A stretch of DNA of 64,000 nt, from contig NZ_NXNI01000001.1 in the NCBI RefSeq assembly GCF_002494345.1, forward strand, positions 558,001-622,000, read 5' to 3'. Positions 1-8,674 of the stretch are shown here, piece after piece. A program made the position numbers and the translations under genes. The DNA is from Natrinema ejinorense (GTDB lineage Archaea > Halobacteriota > Halobacteria > Halobacteriales > Natrialbaceae). Position 1 is the stretch's first letter, and each line of letters begins with the position of its first letter. The notes under the pieces were generated by a model. The model made no database searches. It had not been told where the DNA came from and saw only the letters and a list, made by a program, of their open reading frames with translations.

Positions 1-1
1 C

Positions 2-787
2 GCCACCGGCCGCACGTCCCAGACACCCACATGGCTGGAAAACCACGGTTACCCATCGCCACCTGCCGAGGAGATTCGCGTTGACGTCTCTTACAACACG
101 GTCGCGATCGAACGGCCGCCGACCGACCGCCGACTATTCGTCGTTTCTCCCTCCCCGTCCCGAACCTCTTACGGCGGACTCTTTCCCGTAGAGGACGGTC
201 GGTGGCTTGCGATCCTCGGAGAGATGCATTCCGACGGGCCACCGCCGAACGCTGAGACGATCACGTCGATCGCCGAGAATCTCCCAATCCCTCACGTCGA
301 GCGACTCCTCACTACCCAGCCGTGGATAGATCGCGAGGTCCGGAGTTACTTCTTCCCGTCGAACGTTCGCTGGCGTTACGAGGATATCGATTCGTTTCCC
401 GACAATCTCGTCGTCGTCGGCGATGCGATAGCGAGCTTCAACCCTATTTACGCACAAGGCATGTCAGTGGCGGCGCTCGAAGCGCTACTGTTACACCACC
501 TCCTCGCAGACGGGATACCTGACGACATCGGGCTTCGATTCTTCGAGCAGGTCACGGCGGTCGTCGATATCGCGTGGCAGTTGGCGGTCGACAGCGACCA
601 CCGGTTCCCCCAGACATCCGGTCCGTCGCCCAGAGGTTCCGGGTTCCGCAACCGATACCGTTCTCGAGTAATCCGTAGCGCTCACTCCGACCCGACGGTA
701 GCTGACGCGTTCTATCGGGTACTCGCGATGCAACACTCCCCTACGTTACTGCTACGCCCTGGTATCTTGTGGCGTGTCTTGACGTAG
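2..787 (+). CDS. FAD-dependent monooxygenase-like protein, C-terminal part
   Basis: The frame is open from the window edge, so the N-terminal Rossmann FAD-binding part lies outside; 261 residues are visible. The segment VVVGDAIASFNPIYAQGMS (about bases 410-465) is the second FAD-binding GD motif of the FAD_binding_3 / p-hydroxybenzoate-hydroxylase-like and geranylgeranyl-reductase-like families. The C-terminus, rich in Arg and Pro, resembles haloarchaeal and actinobacterial FAD oxidoreductases of unknown substrate. It ends 16 bases before the convergent O-methyltransferase gene, so the two may belong to one metabolic unit without being co-transcribed. The substrate cannot be read from the sequence. 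Confidence 0.7.
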   Translation, partial: ATGRTSQTPTWLENHGYPSPPAEEIRVDVSYNTVAIERPPTDRRLFVVSPSPSRTSYGGLFPVEDGRWLAILGEMHSDGPPPNAETITSIAENLPIPHVERLLTTQPWIDREVRSYFFPSNVRWRYEDIDSFPDNLVVVGDAIASFNPIYAQGMSVAALEALLLHHLLADGIPDDIGLRFFEQVTAVVDIAWQLAVDSDHRFPQTSGPSPRGSGFRNRYRSRVIRSAHSDPTVADAFYRVLAMQHSPTLLLRPGILWRVLT

Positions 788-803
788 ACGTCGTTCAGTA
801 TCG

Positions 804-1814
804 CTACTTCGTCGCGACCACCATCGTTTCGGGGGTCGGAAGGTCCCGCACTTCCGTCTTCGAGAATCCCACCTCTCGAAGCCAGGTCTCACACTCCTGT
901 GGCGTGTAATCGAAGCCATCCGCCGTCTCGACGAGCGTGTTCAGACTCACCAGCAGCCCCATCTCGTTTTCGCGACGTTCGTTATCGATCATGGTCCCGT
1001 AGACGAGGAGCACACCGCCCTCCGGCAGGGCCTCGTAGGCACGTTCGAGTATCTCTTTTTTACCAGATAGTCCCCAGTCGTGGATGATACGGCCCAAAAT
1101 GAACACGTCGTGTTCCGGGAGGGGGTCCTCAAGGAAGTTACCGCCGTGAAACGAGACCCGGTCGTCCATTCCGCGTTCCGCGATGAACTCCATCGATATC
1201 GGTTCGAGTTTCGGAAGGTCGAACGCGGTCGCCTCTATATGGGGATTTTTCTCAGCGATTGTCACCGGCACCTGCCCCTCGGCAGTTCCGAGGTCACACA
1301 CCGTCTCGTACTCTTCCCACTCGAAGGTTTCCGCGATAACGGTGGCGACCGCGAGACTGAATCCCGTCATCGAACTGGCGAACCGCTCGAGACGCTCGTC
1401 CGCTTCGTAGAGCGCGTTGAAATACTCGTCGTCGTCATCGAGGTCGACTTGAGGTTCCCCGGTTCGAACTGCGTCCGCGAGGTTCATCCACGCCGGATAC
1501 ATTCGATTGTTTCCCAGAGCGAGCGCATCTCCCACGTAGGTTTCCTTGTTCTGGTCGAGGTACAGATCGGCATCGGGCGCGTTTCGGTACAGTCCGTCGT
1601 CACGTTCGAGAAAGCCCAACGCGACGAGGGCATCGAGAAAATCGGCCGATGCTCGCGGATGGAGATCGAGCCGCTCTTCGAGCGCCTCTCGCGTCAGCGG
1701 TTCTTCCGCTAACTCGGTAAATACCCCCAGTTCGACGGCGGCAAAGAGCGCTTTTGATGCGAGGAATCTGAATCCCGTCTGAATGATACGATTCGGCGTG
1801 ACGTCCCCAGACAT
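804..1814 (-). CDS. SAM-dependent O-methyltransferase (AdoMet_MTase_2/hydroxyneurosporene-type)
   Basis: A 336-residue protein with the two-domain layout of dimeric small-molecule O-methyltransferases. Residues 8-90 form the winged-helix dimerisation domain (SKALFAAVELGVF, then an HTH-like segment). The Rossmann methyltransferase domain follows, with the AdoMet glycine motif VCDLGTAEG near 172-180 and IIHDWG near 243-248, where this family carries its catalytic His. ATG at 1814 is preferred over the in-frame GTG at 1820 because an A/T-rich TATA-like stretch sits about 30 bases upstream. Likely substrates are hydroxylated aromatics or isoprenoids; this is inferred from family only. The gene abuts an FAD monooxygenase-like gene tail-to-tail. 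Confidence 0.8.
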   Translation of the reverse strand: MSGDVTPNRIIQTGFRFLASKALFAAVELGVFTELAEEPLTREALEERLDLHPRASADFLDALVALGFLERDDGLYRNAPDADLYLDQNKETYVGDALALGNNRMYPAWMNLADAVRTGEPQVDLDDDDEYFNALYEADERLERFASSMTGFSLAVATVIAETFEWEEYETVCDLGTAEGQVPVTIAEKNPHIEATAFDLPKLEPISMEFIAERGMDDRVSFHGGNFLEDPLPEHDVFILGRIIHDWGLSGKKEILERAYEALPEGGVLLVYGTMIDNERRENEMGLLVSLNTLVETADGFDYTPQECETWLREVGFSKTEVRDLPTPETMVVATK

Positions 1815-1840
1815 AAACACAACAAATTATCGAAGCCATT

Positions 1841-1876
1841 AATAATTTACTGAAGTATATAATATTTACTTATACT
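1841..1876 (-). promoter_or_regulatory. A/T-rich promoter of the O-methyltransferase gene
   Basis: Almost pure A/T sequence with overlapping TATA-like boxes (for example 1841-1848 and 1858-1866) directly upstream of the start at 1814. The nearer box is spaced for a short-leader or leaderless transcript. Confidence 0.45.
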
Positions 1877-2064
1877 ATCGCTACATAATATGCAGAGCGC
1901 GATCCCACTCCCGCCTTCATCGAATAACTAGGTTGTCCCCTGATTATCTCGACGCATCGACGGACGTGTCGTGTGACCGATTCACTGTCTCTGTTACTAA
2001 GGCGGCGAAAACAGGAGGCCCGTAACGACCGCGCTCTCTCCCGTACGGTGGGGCCCGACTCGAG

Positions 2065-2340
2065 TCAGGAATGGTCCGTGAGTTCGACCGACGAGGGAGA
2101 GGGCTCCCGCTCACGGTCCGCGATTTGCGTCTTGCAGCCGAGTCGCCGTTTGTCGTTGACGAAGAAGGGCGTCGGAGCTACAGACGGCCTGCCGACAGGA
2201 ACGACAGAAGTACGCGAGGAGTCGTACTCGTCGCGGGCGTACGTGACCGCGTCGAGGACGCCATCTCCTTCTCGAAGGGCACGTGGAAGTCGTCGAAGCG
2301 GTTTCTGCTTGTCCGCCACTTCGGGGGCATAGCGGAACAG
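2065..2340 (-). pseudogene. sdhB: Decayed sdhB (succinate dehydrogenase iron-sulfur subunit) fragment
   Basis: Directly downstream of sdhD, the minus strand encodes recognisable pieces of haloarchaeal SdhB in alternating frames. LFRYAPEVADKQ is followed in a second frame by FDDFHVPFEKEM, then in the first frame VLDAVTYARDEYDSSRT, then in another frame the 2Fe-2S cluster motif FCRSCRQAVCSSDA, then back to FFVNDKRRLGCKTQIAD. Small compensating indels (about -2, -1, -1, +1) separate them. The N-terminal extension with its start codon is missing, as is everything after about one third of the subunit, including both other Fe-S cluster regions. An intact SdhB is near 290 residues. No sdhA remnant was found between here and the O-methyltransferase gene. 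Confidence 0.85.
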
Positions 2341-2359
2341 TTGACGAGGGCCCTCCGTA

Positions 2360-2725
2360 TTAGATCATCCCGTTCATCGTGAGTGCGACGTAGGTTCCCT
2401 GCGCGACGAGTCCGACGCTGACAACGACCAGCACTGCCAGAACGGCCTTCTTTTGCGTTCCCTCCAACCCCTGGTTGACCAGCGCGTTGTAGACGCCGTT
2501 GACACCGTGGAAGGTAGCGGTGATCAGGAACAACACCATTGTCAACAGGTACCCAACGTTTTGCATTCGGGCCTGAGTACCCAGGAAGCTTACCTCGTAG
2601 GCGTGGTTGACGAAGTGTAAGAGGAAGAAGTGGAAGGCGAGAACGACCACCAGAAACGCCGCCGTGACCCGCTGGAGGAACCAGCGCGTGCCGCCGGGCG
2701 TAAACGAGGAGTAGCGTTCCGCCAT
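2360..2725 (-). CDS. sdhD: Succinate dehydrogenase membrane anchor subunit SdhD
   Basis: A 121-residue hydrophobic subunit of complex II with three transmembrane helices (about 14-37, 55-80, 94-116). The H-x2-NG motif (ATFHGVNGVYNAL, near residue 70) is the haem/quinone-site histidine region. Its ATG overlaps the sdhC stop by one base (TAATG), the normal haloarchaeal sdhCD junction. The reading frame looks undamaged, although the sdhB that should follow is a fragment. Complex II would need Fe-S and flavoprotein subunits encoded elsewhere. SdhC and SdhD naming is sometimes exchanged in archaea. Confidence 0.85.
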   Translation of the reverse strand: MAERYSSFTPGGTRWFLQRVTAAFLVVVLAFHFFLLHFVNHAYEVSFLGTQARMQNVGYLLTMVLFLITATFHGVNGVYNALVNQGLEGTQKKAVLAVLVVVSVGLVAQGTYVALTMNGMI

Positions 2726-3153
2726 TAGAGCGTTACCCCCGCGAGGAAGGTCGGAACGCTCGCGACGGTGATCGCGCCCGTCAACACCAGCGAGGCGTAG
2801 AAACTCTTGTCCTGTGACTCGAGTCCGATCCCGAGATCAACCATCAGCAGGCGGAGGCCGTTCAGGATGTGGAAGACGGCCACCGCGAGCAAGCCGATCT
2901 CGAGCAGCCGGATCAGGAACAGGCCCTCGAGCCCCTGTAGCGTCGTGGTGTAGACGTCGTTTTGTGCTTGGATGACTCCGGTACTCTGACTTGATGCGCT
3001 GATAGACGTGCTCAGCACGGCGATGTGAGTGAACAGGTAGCCGATCAGGATCCACCCGGTGAACTTGTGGAGGATCCACGCCCACATGCCGGCCGAGAAC
3101 TCCTTCCAGCGACCGAAGTCCTCGATGAGACCGCGATTGTAAGACTGACTCAT
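2725..3153 (-). CDS. sdhC: Succinate dehydrogenase cytochrome b556 subunit SdhC
   Basis: A 142-residue membrane anchor of complex II. HKFTGW (about 29-34) starts the first transmembrane helix, and [15 protein letters not shown] (about 113-127) matches the SdhC signature containing the haem-b ligand His. A loop near 47-70 (Ser/Gln-rich) connects helices 1 and 2. This is the first gene of the operon; about 160 bases separate it from the next gene upstream. The protein appears full length and intact. Confidence 0.87.
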   Translation of the reverse strand: MSQSYNRGLIEDFGRWKEFSAGMWAWILHKFTGWILIGYLFTHIAVLSTSISASSQSTGVIQAQNDVYTTTLQGLEGLFLIRLLEIGLLAVAVFHILNGLRLLMVDLGIGLESQDKSFYASLVLTGAITVASVPTFLAGVTL

Positions 3154-3316
3154 GCGCTCGTGTGGACCGTTTGACCGGGGCGGTATAGAAGTTCCTCTTA
3201 TCTCACTTCACCCGATTTCCCTCCCGCTGAATCGCTACAGAAAGAAATCAGTTCGAGCCACGGGCACCCGAACTCGTTCGGGAGGCAGCCACCGAGCGGG
3301 GGAACCCAGCGATCGG

Positions 3317-4411
3317 TCAGTCGTTTCGCCGGAGTTCCGACCGCGATCGCTCCGTCAGCCGCTCGCGCTCGAGGGCGGTGAGTGTATCCGGCGAGAGGCC
3401 GACGAGGTGACAGAGCGGGTTCCCCGGGTAGACGACGGGGTTCTCGAGGACGCCGACGATGAGACCGGTAAACGGTGCCTCGACGGTGACGATGTCCTCC
3501 TCCTCTTTGAACGGGTTCGTGATCGTACAGATGACTTCTCCCTCCTCGACGAGTGCACCGCGGCCGCGTTTCATGTCGACGATGCCGCCCGCGTCCGCGC
3601 GAAGCCATGTCTTCTCGTTGTCGTCGTCGATGACGGTTCGCCAGCCGGGCCAGTGGACCGAGGAGTCCCGATGGAGCCCGAACTCGGCGAGCACGCTCGC
3701 GACGCCGGTGAGTGCCTGATCGATCAGGCGTCGCTGGAACCGGTGGGCTTCGCCCATCTCGATGGTGATCGTGGGGATCCCGTCCTCGGTCGCTTCCCGG
3801 CGGAGCGTGCCCGAGGGCCCTTCGCCCGCGATGATGACGTTGGAGCTGAACGCCTTGGCGAGGCGGGCCACGTTGGAGCGCTCCATGTTCGCCCGGACGT
3901 GAATCATGTTTGTTCGCCCGCGCGTGGAGGTGTGGAAGTCGAGCCCGATGTCACAGGGTTCGATGAAGTTCGTGTAGATCTGGTGGGCCATCCGCCTGGC
4001 GCTGGTCGACCCTTCGCGGCCGGGGAACGATCGATTCAGATCCCGGTCGTAGATCGGCAGATACCGCTCCTGAGCGAGGAATCCGGGGACGTTCATCACG
4101 GGGAGGCAAACGAGCGTCCCGTGGAGAATCGAGTGATCCCAGTCGTGGGCGACCTCTCGGACGACCTCGATTCCGTTCAATTCGTCGCCGTGGGCCGCCG
4201 CGGAGAGGAACACGGTCGGTCCCGGTTGCTCGCCGTTGATCACCGTCACGGGAATTCTGACGGGATCGCCGAGATACGTTTCGCTGATCCCATAGCGGAT
4301 GTTCGCCGACTCGCCGGGGTCGACTCGACCCCCGTTGTACGTGAACGCCTCCGCCATCGGTTCGGAGCTATCAGACTGATCGGGCGGCTCGCTCGCCGCG
4401 TTGTCGGTCAT
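3317..4411 (-). CDS. Succinylglutamate desuccinylase/aspartoacylase family zinc carboxypeptidase-like protein
   Basis: A 364-residue AstE/AspA-family metalloenzyme of the M14 fold. Zinc ligands are visible as AAHGDELNG (HxxE) near residue 85 and the His of GLDFHTS near 170; the catalytic Glu lies in ITIEMGEAH near 230. The C-terminal third is a beta-barrel with a lipoyl-like hairpin, as in haloarchaeal relatives. The frame extends upstream to 4546, but ATG 4411 is chosen because GGAG precedes it by 8 bases and the upstream extension lacks family character. It probably hydrolyses an N-acyl amino acid or related amide; the exact substrate is unknown. Confidence 0.75.
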   Translation of the reverse strand: MTDNAASEPPDQSDSSEPMAEAFTYNGGRVDPGESANIRYGISETYLGDPVRIPVTVINGEQPGPTVFLSAAAHGDELNGIEVVREVAHDWDHSILHGTLVCLPVMNVPGFLAQERYLPIYDRDLNRSFPGREGSTSARRMAHQIYTNFIEPCDIGLDFHTSTRGRTNMIHVRANMERSNVARLAKAFSSNVIIAGEGPSGTLRREATEDGIPTITIEMGEAHRFQRRLIDQALTGVASVLAEFGLHRDSSVHWPGWRTVIDDDNEKTWLRADAGGIVDMKRGRGALVEEGEVICTITNPFKEEEDIVTVEAPFTGLIVGVLENPVVYPGNPLCHLVGLSPDTLTALERERLTERSRSELRRND

Positions 4412-4597
4412 ATACACTTCTCCGGGGCAACCACCGTGAATCTTCTCCCTCGAGTAGCTCCGAGAGTGGCCCGTTACGCGTGCTCGCATCGTCAACATGT
4501 CGGTTTTTCCGGAGAACGCCGCGTTCGATCGAACACCGGCAAGCAAAATCTGGGACTGTGGGCATACGTTTTGTATCTGGCAGTGTTACACTCACCC

Positions 4598-5350
4598 ATG
4601 GAAATTCGAGAGGCCACCGACGCCGACGTCGAAGCGATTCGCTCGATCGCTCACGATTCGCTCAACTCCACGTACACGGCCTTCCTCGAGGAAGCGACCA
4701 TCGACGATGCGATCGAGCAGTGGTACGGTGACTCCATCGCCGACGAACTCGCCGACGACCGGTCGCTCTTTCTGGTCGTCGAACGCGACGGCGAAATCGC
4801 CGGCTTCTCCCAGAGCGAACTCGTCGGCCAGCCGGCTCTCACCGGCCACCTCCTCTGGCTGCACGTCCACCCCGACCACCGCGACGGCGGAACGGGCGTG
4901 CGACTGCTCGTTCGCACTCGCGAGCGGTTGCTCGAGGAGGGCGCAACGGGGATCCAGTGTTTCGTCCTCGCGGACAACGAGGGCGGCAACGAGTTCTACC
5001 GAAATCACGGTTTCGAGCAGGCCGGCCAGCGCGAGGTCGAGATCGGCGACGAAACGTTTACCGAGAACGTCTACGTCGAGCGTGACCTCGAGGACGACGG
5101 CGAGTGGGGCGCGATTGACGAGCTCACGGTCGACGGCGAGACGATCTACGTGAGCTACGGAGAGGCCGCCCGCGGGAGTCGATCGCCGTTTTACACGGCC
5201 TACAAGAGCGAGGACCGACACGACCAGTACGCCTGGTTCTGTGGCAACTGCGACTCGATCGACAACGCGATGGACGCGATGGGCCGAATCGAGTGTAACA
5301 ACTGCGGCAACCGGCGGAAAGCGACGCGGTGGGACTCGTCGTACCTGTAG
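4598..5350 (+). CDS. GNAT acetyltransferase fused to a zinc-ribbon (DUF5816) domain
   Basis: 250 residues. Residues 1-165 are a GNAT domain: MEIREATDADVEAIRSIAHD opens it, and the acetyl-CoA region is in LWLHVHPDHRDGGTGVRLL. Residues 185-250 form a haloarchaea-specific module with two CxxC pairs (FCGNC and CNNC), consistent with a zinc site. The open frame reaches back to 3152, but that extension is antisense to the AstE-like gene. ATG 4598 fits the GNAT N-terminus exactly. The acetyl acceptor is unknown. Confidence 0.82.
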   Translation: MEIREATDADVEAIRSIAHDSLNSTYTAFLEEATIDDAIEQWYGDSIADELADDRSLFLVVERDGEIAGFSQSELVGQPALTGHLLWLHVHPDHRDGGTGVRLLVRTRERLLEEGATGIQCFVLADNEGGNEFYRNHGFEQAGQREVEIGDETFTENVYVERDLEDDGEWGAIDELTVDGETIYVSYGEAARGSRSPFYTAYKSEDRHDQYAWFCGNCDSIDNAMDAMGRIECNNCGNRRKATRWDSSYL

Positions 5351-5662
5351 GGTCGAGCCGCCACGTTCCCCCCCCTCTTTCTCGTCGTTCGGTGTGCCAG
5401 TTTCCCCCTCCGTACGGGCAGTTTACCTGCTGTACGGACGCCGTTCGGCTAGCTAGGTGAGGCTACGACCCAGTTCGCTCCCACTCGTACCGGGATTTCC
5501 CCGGTAGAACCGCCCGTTCGGTGGCCAGCCGTCCTCGGTCCTGTTACGTGTGCCTTCGCGCTGTTGTCCCCCCATTACAATTGATCGATCGCCCGATTCT
5601 ACGAGTACGTTGGCCGCTTTCGACCGCTGCGTCGACAGTCACGAGTGTCCCATCGCCGAACT
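5351..5662. other. Intergenic region upstream of the flippase gene
   Basis: 312 bases without a supported gene. Short frames here run into the flippase gene in other phases and have no family signature. An A/T patch (ATTACAATTGAT, near 5574-5585) is the only promoter-like element I can point to. Confidence 0.4.
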
Positions 5663-7132
5663 ATGAACAGGGAGGACCACATCGTCGACGGCTTCAAAGC
5701 AACGCTCATTGCGCGCGCGACCTACATGCTCTCGAGCGCGCTCTTACTCTTCGTCCTGGCACGGTATCTGCTCGATCCGGACGGCTACGGCACGCTGTAC
5801 TGGGCCATCGGCGTGTTGGCGATCGTCCGGCTGTTCGCGGATCTCGGGCTCTCGCGGTCCGTCGCGCGGTACATCTCCGAATACCGGGAGGAGGATCCCG
5901 GACAGGTACCACACCTGCTCAGGACGACGGTTACGGCGAAGCTCGTGTTGATCACGGTCGTCGGGTACGTGCTGGTGCTCTTCCACGAGCGGATCGCGCT
6001 CGCGCTCGGTGAGCCGGGAGCTGTCCCGTTTCTCGCAGCGGGAGCCCTCTATCTCCTGGCATTCTCCGCGAGCACGTTTTCGCAGGTCGCACTCCAGGGA
6101 TTCAATCACCTCGGCTACAGCGCCATCGTTCAGGCCGTCAGCGGGATCGGCAGGCTCGTCTTCGCCGTCGCGTTCGTCCTCGCCGGCCTCGGCGCGCTCG
6201 GCGCGTTCTTCGGGTACATCGTCGGCTACGCCATCGCCGCAGCTATCGGAGTCGGAATCCTCTACTATGGATTCTACAGACGGTACGAGACGGCCGAGGA
6301 ATACGAGGAGGGCCTCTCGCGCAGGCTGCTCGAGTACAGCGTCCCGCTGACGGCGACACAGAGCGCGAACGTCATCGACAAACAGATCGATATCGTTCTG
6401 GTCGGTTTCTTCATCAATCCCGCGGCGGTCGCGTTTTACACCCTCGCGAAGCAGATCACCGACTTCGTCCTCGCACCCGCCGAATCGCTCGGGTTTACGA
6501 TCTCACCGAACTTCGGCGAACAGAAGGCCGCCGGGGAGCTCGAAAGCGCCCGGCAGATCTACCAAACCTCGCTGACGAACATCCTGTTGCTCTACATCCC
6601 CGCGGCGGTCGGCCTGGCGATCGTCGCGAGGCCGTTCCTGACGCTGGTCTTCGGAACCGACTACGCGACCGCGGTACCCGTGTTGCAGGTCCTCGCCGGG
6701 TTCGTCGTCTTACAGGCGATCACGAACCTGACGAGCGATAGCCTGGATTACCTGGGGCGCGCTCGAGCACGCGCGATAGCCAAAGGCGGGACGTCAATCG
6801 CCAACTTCGGGTTGAACGTGGTGTTGATTCCGACGATCGGGGTCGTCGGCGCCGCGATCGCTACGGTGGCGACACACTCGGTCTACGTGGCGGTCAACCT
6901 CTATATCGTCCACACCGAACTCGGCCTGAACGTCGCGCGGATCGCCCGCAGGACGGGACTTATCTGTGGGATCACTGGCGTGATGGCCGTCTCCGTACTC
7001 GTGGTGACGCCGTTGGTTTCGAACCTGCTCATGTTGTCCGGAGCGATCGCCGTCGGCGCGATCACCTGGGCCGTCCTGGCCGTGCTGAGCGGGTTGGTCG
7101 ATCCGGGACAGGTTCGATCCGTCATCAGCTGA
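5663..7132 (+). CDS. Oligosaccharide flippase family (Wzx-like/MOP superfamily) membrane protein
   Basis: A 489-residue integral membrane protein with about 14 hydrophobic segments and the N-terminal pattern of polysaccharide biosynthesis proteins (ARATYMLSSALLLFVLARYL, then DPDGYGTLYWAIGVLA). It is expected to flip lipid-linked oligosaccharides across the cytoplasmic membrane for S-layer glycosylation or exopolysaccharide. ATG 5663 is preferred to the in-frame GTG 5645. No glycosyltransferase gene is adjacent; the nearest is over 18 kb away, so its glycan partner is not obvious from context. Confidence 0.82.
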   Translation: MNREDHIVDGFKATLIARATYMLSSALLLFVLARYLLDPDGYGTLYWAIGVLAIVRLFADLGLSRSVARYISEYREEDPGQVPHLLRTTVTAKLVLITVVGYVLVLFHERIALALGEPGAVPFLAAGALYLLAFSASTFSQVALQGFNHLGYSAIVQAVSGIGRLVFAVAFVLAGLGALGAFFGYIVGYAIAAAIGVGILYYGFYRRYETAEEYEEGLSRRLLEYSVPLTATQSANVIDKQIDIVLVGFFINPAAVAFYTLAKQITDFVLAPAESLGFTISPNFGEQKAAGELESARQIYQTSLTNILLLYIPAAVGLAIVARPFLTLVFGTDYATAVPVLQVLAGFVVLQAITNLTSDSLDYLGRARARAIAKGGTSIANFGLNVVLIPTIGVVGAAIATVATHSVYVAVNLYIVHTELGLNVARIARRTGLICGITGVMAVSVLVVTPLVSNLLMLSGAIAVGAITWAVLAVLSGLVDPGQVRSVIS

Positions 7133-7224
7133 CACATACGACGTATTACACTTACTCGGTGGGAGCAACTGTCACAACCGACCGAACTGCCAATACTTAT
7201 CCGACGGGTTGGCGTTTATGCCGT

Positions 7225-8565
7225 ATGGCCGGTGCCGATCCCGTAACCGTCGGGGTATTGAGTCTTCATACAAGTAAGGAAACCAAGGCGATTCTCAACG
7301 CCGTCGAAGAACTCGGACACGACACCGAGTGGCTTCGCAACGAGAACACGTCGGTCAGCGTCGCAGACGGAAGCCCCGTCCTCGAGCCCGACGTCGACGT
7401 GATCGCGAATCGAATGTTGCTGTCGAACACCGAACAGCCTGCGGAGGAACTCGGGCTCGCCAACACGTTCTCTCAGCTGGTGCCGACGCTCAACGAACCG
7501 AACGCGGTGTTGACCGCGATTCACAAGCTGTCGACGGCGACCGCACTGGCGGCGAACGATATCAGGACGCCCGACGTCACGCTCGCGCTCAGCGGCGATC
7601 GATTGAACGCCGCACGGGGACGGTACGGCGAAGAGGCGGTGTACAAGACTGCGATCGGGACCCACGGCGGCGGGACGTGGAAAGTCGGCCCCGACGATCC
7701 CATCAACGCGAAGGTGGGCAACCGCTATGCCTTCCTGCAGGAACTCGTCGATATGGAAGACGTCCGCCACCGCGACCTGCGCGTCTACGTCGTCGGGGAC
7801 CAGGTCGTCGCCGCGATGTATCGCTACGCGCCGGACAACGACTGGCGAACCAACGTCGCACTCGGGGGCTCCGTCGAGGACGCGACCGAGGAGCTCCCCG
7901 AGGAGGCCCGCGAGATGGCCCGCAAGGCGGCCGACATCGTCGGTCTCGATTACGCGGGGGTCGACCTCGTCGAAGGGGACGAAGGCTGGTTCGTCCTCGA
8001 GGTCAACCCGACGGCGGGGTTCAAGGGGCTCTACGAGGCAACACAGGTAAGCCCGGCACCCTACATCGCGAAGCTGGCGATCGAACGTGCGGGCGGCGAA
8101 GTCGACGACTCTCGAGTACGGGATATCTCGACCGTCCTCGACGACTCCCGACCGACCGCCCAGCCCGCAGCGATGACCACGGAGACGGAGCACGCGGTGA
8201 TCGGCTACACCGAAGAGGTCGTCCTCTCGGGAACCAGCGGCTCGAAATCGGTGCTCGCAAAGTCCGACACCGGTGCGACGCGGACGAGTATCGACACCGG
8301 CCTCGCAGCCGACATCGGTGCCGGCCCGATCAAATCCATCACCCGCATCAGATCCGGTAGCAGCAAGCAATCGAAAAGCCGCCCCGTCGTCGACGTGGTC
8401 GTCGGCGTCGGCGGCAACCAGCACACGGTCACGGCCAGCGTCGAGGACCGCAGCCACATGGACTACCCAGTCCTGCTCGGCCGGGATATCCTCGAGAACT
8501 ACCAGGTCGACGTCAGCCGTCGGATCGACAGCGAGGCAGCCGACACGCCGGAAGAAGAAGAGTAA
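7225..8565 (+). CDS. RimK-type ATP-grasp ligase fused to a RimB-like (PF05618) protease domain
   Basis: A 446-residue two-domain protein. Residues 1-300 are a RimK/LysX ATP-grasp amino-acid ligase: lysine and glycine-rich loop YKTAIGTHGGGTWKV near 147-161, metal-binding FVLEVNPTAGF near 261-271. Residues 325-430 match the RimK-associated ATP-dependent zinc protease family: AKSDTGATRTSI with the DTGA signature near 353, and DRSHMDYPVLLGRDIL near 412. RimK adds glutamates to a protein C-terminus, and RimB in Pseudomonas removes them, so this chain may carry both addition and trimming activities. ATG 7225 is used; the upstream extension to 7159 lacks family similarity. The archaeal substrate is unknown. 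Confidence 0.82.
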   Translation: MAGADPVTVGVLSLHTSKETKAILNAVEELGHDTEWLRNENTSVSVADGSPVLEPDVDVIANRMLLSNTEQPAEELGLANTFSQLVPTLNEPNAVLTAIHKLSTATALAANDIRTPDVTLALSGDRLNAARGRYGEEAVYKTAIGTHGGGTWKVGPDDPINAKVGNRYAFLQELVDMEDVRHRDLRVYVVGDQVVAAMYRYAPDNDWRTNVALGGSVEDATEELPEEAREMARKAADIVGLDYAGVDLVEGDEGWFVLEVNPTAGFKGLYEATQVSPAPYIAKLAIERAGGEVDDSRVRDISTVLDDSRPTAQPAAMTTETEHAVIGYTEEVVLSGTSGSKSVLAKSDTGATRTSIDTGLAADIGAGPIKSITRIRSGSSKQSKSRPVVDVVVGVGGNQHTVTASVEDRSHMDYPVLLGRDILENYQVDVSRRIDSEAADTPEEEE

Positions 8566-8674
8566 TCGGCTGGACTGATCGGTGAGCCGATTTCGGAACG
8601 GCGGCTCGCGAACCGACGCCCGAGGGTCCCGGATCCGATTAATTTATTGACTTGTTGTCCGAACGTGTACTCGC

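Noticed and set aside
2071-2382. Plus-strand 103-codon frame opposite the sdhB remnant
   Set aside because: The opposite strand encodes clear SdhB fragments, so this frame is incidental.
3152-4597. Very long plus-strand frame continuous with the GNAT gene
   Set aside because: It is antisense to the well-supported AstE-like gene, and the GNAT domain starts cleanly at 4598.
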